Below are positions 61,514-64,000 of a DNA stretch of 64,000 nucleotides, one piece after another. The notes under the pieces were generated by a model, which did not search any database, was not told the origin of the DNA, and saw only the letters and a list, made by a program, of their open reading frames with translations. The position numbers and the translations under genes are program-made. The stretch's first letter is position 1; each line of letters starts with the position of its first letter. This DNA is from Eimeria necatrix (Eukaryota > Apicomplexa > Conoidasida > Eucoccidiorida > Eimeriidae), in contig NW_013651986.1 of the NCBI RefSeq assembly GCF_000499385.1, forward strand, positions 1 to 64,000. The letters are read 5' to 3'.

Positions 61514-62805
61514 ATGCCCGTTTGGTGCAGTCTCGGGCTGCTGCAGATCTTGACTCTCTCCAACTGGTTGTATTGCTGCTGCTGCTTCAGCCTGCCACAG
61601 TTCAAGCTTGACAGATCTATTGCAGCAACAGCATCAGCCAAAACAGCACAAGTAAGCACAACAGGTGCTGCGCAGCAGCGCAGCAGCTGCGGCGAAGATA
61701 GGGTCACTCTAGTGGAATGGTTCAGGCCTAATGACGGCTCGCAGCAGAATGAAGAACAGCAGCAGCAGCAGCAGCAGCTGCAGCATGCGCAGCAACTGGT
61801 TTATCAGCAGAATGTTACTGCACCAAAGCAGCAGCGGCAGGAGCGGCAGCAACAACAGGGTTGGCGCAAACAGCAGCAGCAAGTACGCGGCCTAGACAGT
61901 TCAGAGATTCGTTCATTGCTGTTGCAGTGCAAATCAATTCTGTCTTTTGATTTGGGGTCGCAAAAGACAGGAGTTGCTATTGCAGAGCGAAGTTTACACT
62001 CTAGGCATCTGTTGGCTGCTGCTACTTCTGCACAACAGCAGTTGCAGCAGCAACAACACTCGCTGCTGCAGCACGAGGCCGCAGCAGCACAGGAGCCCCT
62101 CCTATGGCCAGCAGACTACTCAGGGCTTTATTCAATTGTTTCGCTTATGTTATTGCCCCATGAAAGAAGCTTTGCGTCGCTGTTGCCGTTGTTGCTGCAG
62201 CAGCAACAACAGCAGCAAGCAGACTTGCTGCTTTTGGGGTTGCCCCTAAATCCTTGTCTTCCTCTACACCTCCGGTAGGTTAGATCTTCTGTGCATCAGG
62301 TGCTGCTGCTGCTTCTGTCTTGGCTTCTCCCCTTGCTGCAGTCGTTGCAACAGCTTTGCTGTCGTCACTGCTGCTGCTGCGATTTCCTTGTTATGCTGTT
62401 GCTGCTGCTGCTGCTGCTGCTGTTCATTCGCGCAGCTTCCAGACTCCTCGGGTGAAGCGCCACCTCTCAGTGGCGCGTGAGCTGCAGCGCAGACTAAGAG
62501 CAGCAGCAGCACAAGAAGGAGCAGCAGCAGCAGCAGCAGTACCTGTGCTACTTGTTGATGAGAGCTATAGCACGTGGAAGGCCAGAAAGAGATATAAATG
62601 TGAGAAACGCAAGGGGCCTCCAAGGAGCCGCCTTGATTCTGCTGCTGCATGCGAAATGCTGCAAGGGCTGCTTGCTGCAGCAGCTTCCACAGCGGGCCCC
62701 ACAGGTGTACTGCAGCTGCGAGCTCCTAGAGAGTTCACTCGTCAAAAGCAGAATGACCCTTTGCTGCAAATGGAAGCCCCTGAGAGCAGGGAGCTTTCCA
62801 CCTAG
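61514..62805 (+). CDS. YqgF/RuvX-type nuclease (RNase H-like fold)
   Basis: Two exons, 61514-62274 and 62436-62805, join at phase 2 (donor GTAGGT, acceptor GCGCAG), about 376 residues. All family signatures are present in order: SFDLGSQKTGVAIAE (Asp at 61949), LLLGLPLNP just before the junction, LLVDESYST (Glu at 62560) and RLDSAAACEML (Asp at 62635). These give the three acidic residues of the RNase H-like site. Bacterial YqgF/RuvX processes the 16S rRNA 5' end and was once called a Holliday-junction resolvase. The bacterial protein has about 140-150 residues; here poly-Gln and poly-Ala insertions split the motifs. In a eukaryote an organelle (apicoplast or mitochondrion) is the likely site. 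The start is uncertain: ATG 61514 is first in frame, but an upstream exon or a later acceptor before 61610 is possible, so targeting cannot be judged. The intron carries a CTG run near its acceptor. Confidence 0.8.
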
Positions 62806-63968
62806 CAATTAAAGGCGTAAGGGTGTATTCTTGTATTTGTTGATTGAGAAGAAAAACGTCATTTTTTGGCGAACTTTGTCAATCGCTTCAATCGGATTCA
62901 TATCGTCGCACTTGTCATTGCATGCACTGACTCTTTACAATGAGCAAAGGCAGATGTATTTACGCCTTTTTAGGAGTGCATGCCTTAACCGTGCTGGGTA
63001 CACTTCACAATGCTGTAGCAGCTACGAGGTCCGAGCTGGGGACCTTGGGTGCATGTGTTTGCCTGAGAGCATGCGTGTTTGCTTCCTTGCAAAAGATGCA
63101 TGCATTGTGAATATATTCAGCTATCAGAAGCCGCACAGACACTAGCAGAGGCTCCTCTTCAGGGACCGTTTGCAGACAGGAGTGGACACAGTCGATAACA
63201 CAGAAGGCAACAGAGATGGCACTGAAAAAGACAAACAAAGGAAAAGTACACGAGCGTGCTAACGGATTGAATGAAATTGGGAAGGGGTTGATGACCCTCT
63301 GGAAAAGGGATGCGTCAAGCAGAACTGGGGTTGCGGTACGAAGCAAGGAACTTAAGGAAAAGCCACTGAAGTTTTTAATCTAATTCAAAAGCGTGAATAC
63401 ACACAAATGCACGCAAGCGTGAGGCTGTACACGCACATTCGCAGACTGTGCACATCCGCTAAGCTGAAAAAATGCTGTCATATTGGTAATCATTAGGCTG
63501 CCTATAATTTCGCTCTTGAATGCACTCTGCATGTGGCCGAGGTATATGAATAAAGACCTCTATGTAGGGAGGTGTGTTTATCGCTGTTGAGATGCAGTGA
63601 TAGTGCAAGCATTTAGAGAAAATATCACGCTTGCGGAGCTGTGGTCTTGCCACGACAGCGCCGGTGGGCGACGCTTATGTAGACGAACGAGAAGCGTACG
63701 CGCAATTGTGAATGAAATGATTGCGCTGCGTCGACCAGTGCAGTGGAAAGCGAACTCCCACACAACAAACACCGCAAAGAAACTGTTGTACATCTATTTC
63801 ATGCCACCATAACAGCGCACGCTTGCTTGACATTCATGCATGCTTTTATCAAGTCGCTGACTGTCACGACAGCGCTTCCAAATACCTCTAACAAATGGCT
63901 ACAATTTTATTGCTTGTAAATCGTACGGGGTTGTTGCTTGGGGAAGTCATGGGGCTCATCCCGCCGTC
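62806..63968. other. Intergenic, no supported gene
   Basis: Repeat-poor sequence after the nuclease gene. I see no exon with consistent splice sites and no RNA gene before the tRNA at the end. Confidence 0.5.

Positions 63969-64000
<32 letters not shown>
63969..64000 (+). tRNA. tRNA gene, 5' half, cut by window end
   Basis: GGTTCCG acceptor strand, TA at positions 8-9, then a D-arm GCTC-AGCAGGTTA-GAGC with a canonical A box (TAGCTCAGCAGG), base 26 G and the first five bases of the anticodon stem (TGTGG). The window stops before the anticodon, so the isotype cannot be read. Confidence 0.8.

Noticed and set aside
1..64000. CRISPR arrays, bacterial operons, insertion sequences
   Set aside because: Spliceosomal introns, telomere-like arrays and CAG-run genes show eukaryotic nuclear DNA. 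No regularly spaced direct repeats or transposase were seen.

Overview
The window looks like nuclear DNA of a coccidian apicomplexan, most probably an Eimeria species. The evidence is long CAG/CTG runs (read as poly-Gln, poly-Ala or poly-Ser), interstitial TTTAGGG/CCCTAAA telomere-like arrays, small introns with GTRNGN donors, and an alternation of repeat-rich and repeat-poor segments. The species cannot be fixed from the sequence alone.

Layout. 1-5.4 kb is repeat-rich: the end of an unrecognised Ala/Ser/Pro-rich gene, then a compact four-exon gene for a SAYSvFN-domain membrane protein ending in a SEC-C zinc motif. The segment also holds AT-rich and CTG repeats, four copies of a GGTGTACGTACACC-type palindrome, two telomere-like arrays and a cluster of three hairpins. 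5.4-53 kb is repeat-poor: a possible signal-peptide exon at 6.9 kb, a five-exon endonuclease/exonuclease/phosphatase (EEP) family gene at 8.1-10.4 kb, and a two-exon secreted or membrane protein at 13.6-15.2 kb. About 37 kb follow with no normal exon that I can support. 53.1-57.1 kb is an eleven-exon NIPA-type magnesium transporter gene. 57.8-62.8 kb is again CAG-rich: a PEX2 peroxisomal RING ubiquitin ligase on the minus strand and a YqgF/RuvX-type nuclease on the plus strand. The window ends inside a tRNA gene.

Splice structures were deduced from frame, phase and GT/GC-AG sites. In the SAYSvFN, NIPA, PEX2, RuvX, EEP and 13.6-kb genes the phases join without adjustment. The genes do not form a pathway. 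PEX2 speaks for peroxisomes, RuvX for an organelle nucleic-acid function, and SAYSvFN for the ER.

The most unusual signal is in the apparently empty 18-52 kb. About 60 plus-strand sites have the form (polypyrimidine)-YAG-NNN-GTRNGN, a 3' splice site and a 5' splice site separated by exactly three bases. The sites lie roughly 0.4 kb apart between 28 and 48.5 kb, and none of the triplets is a stop codon. I read this as a candidate array of single-codon microexons or recursive-splice sites. I counted by eye, so the statistics need a program.
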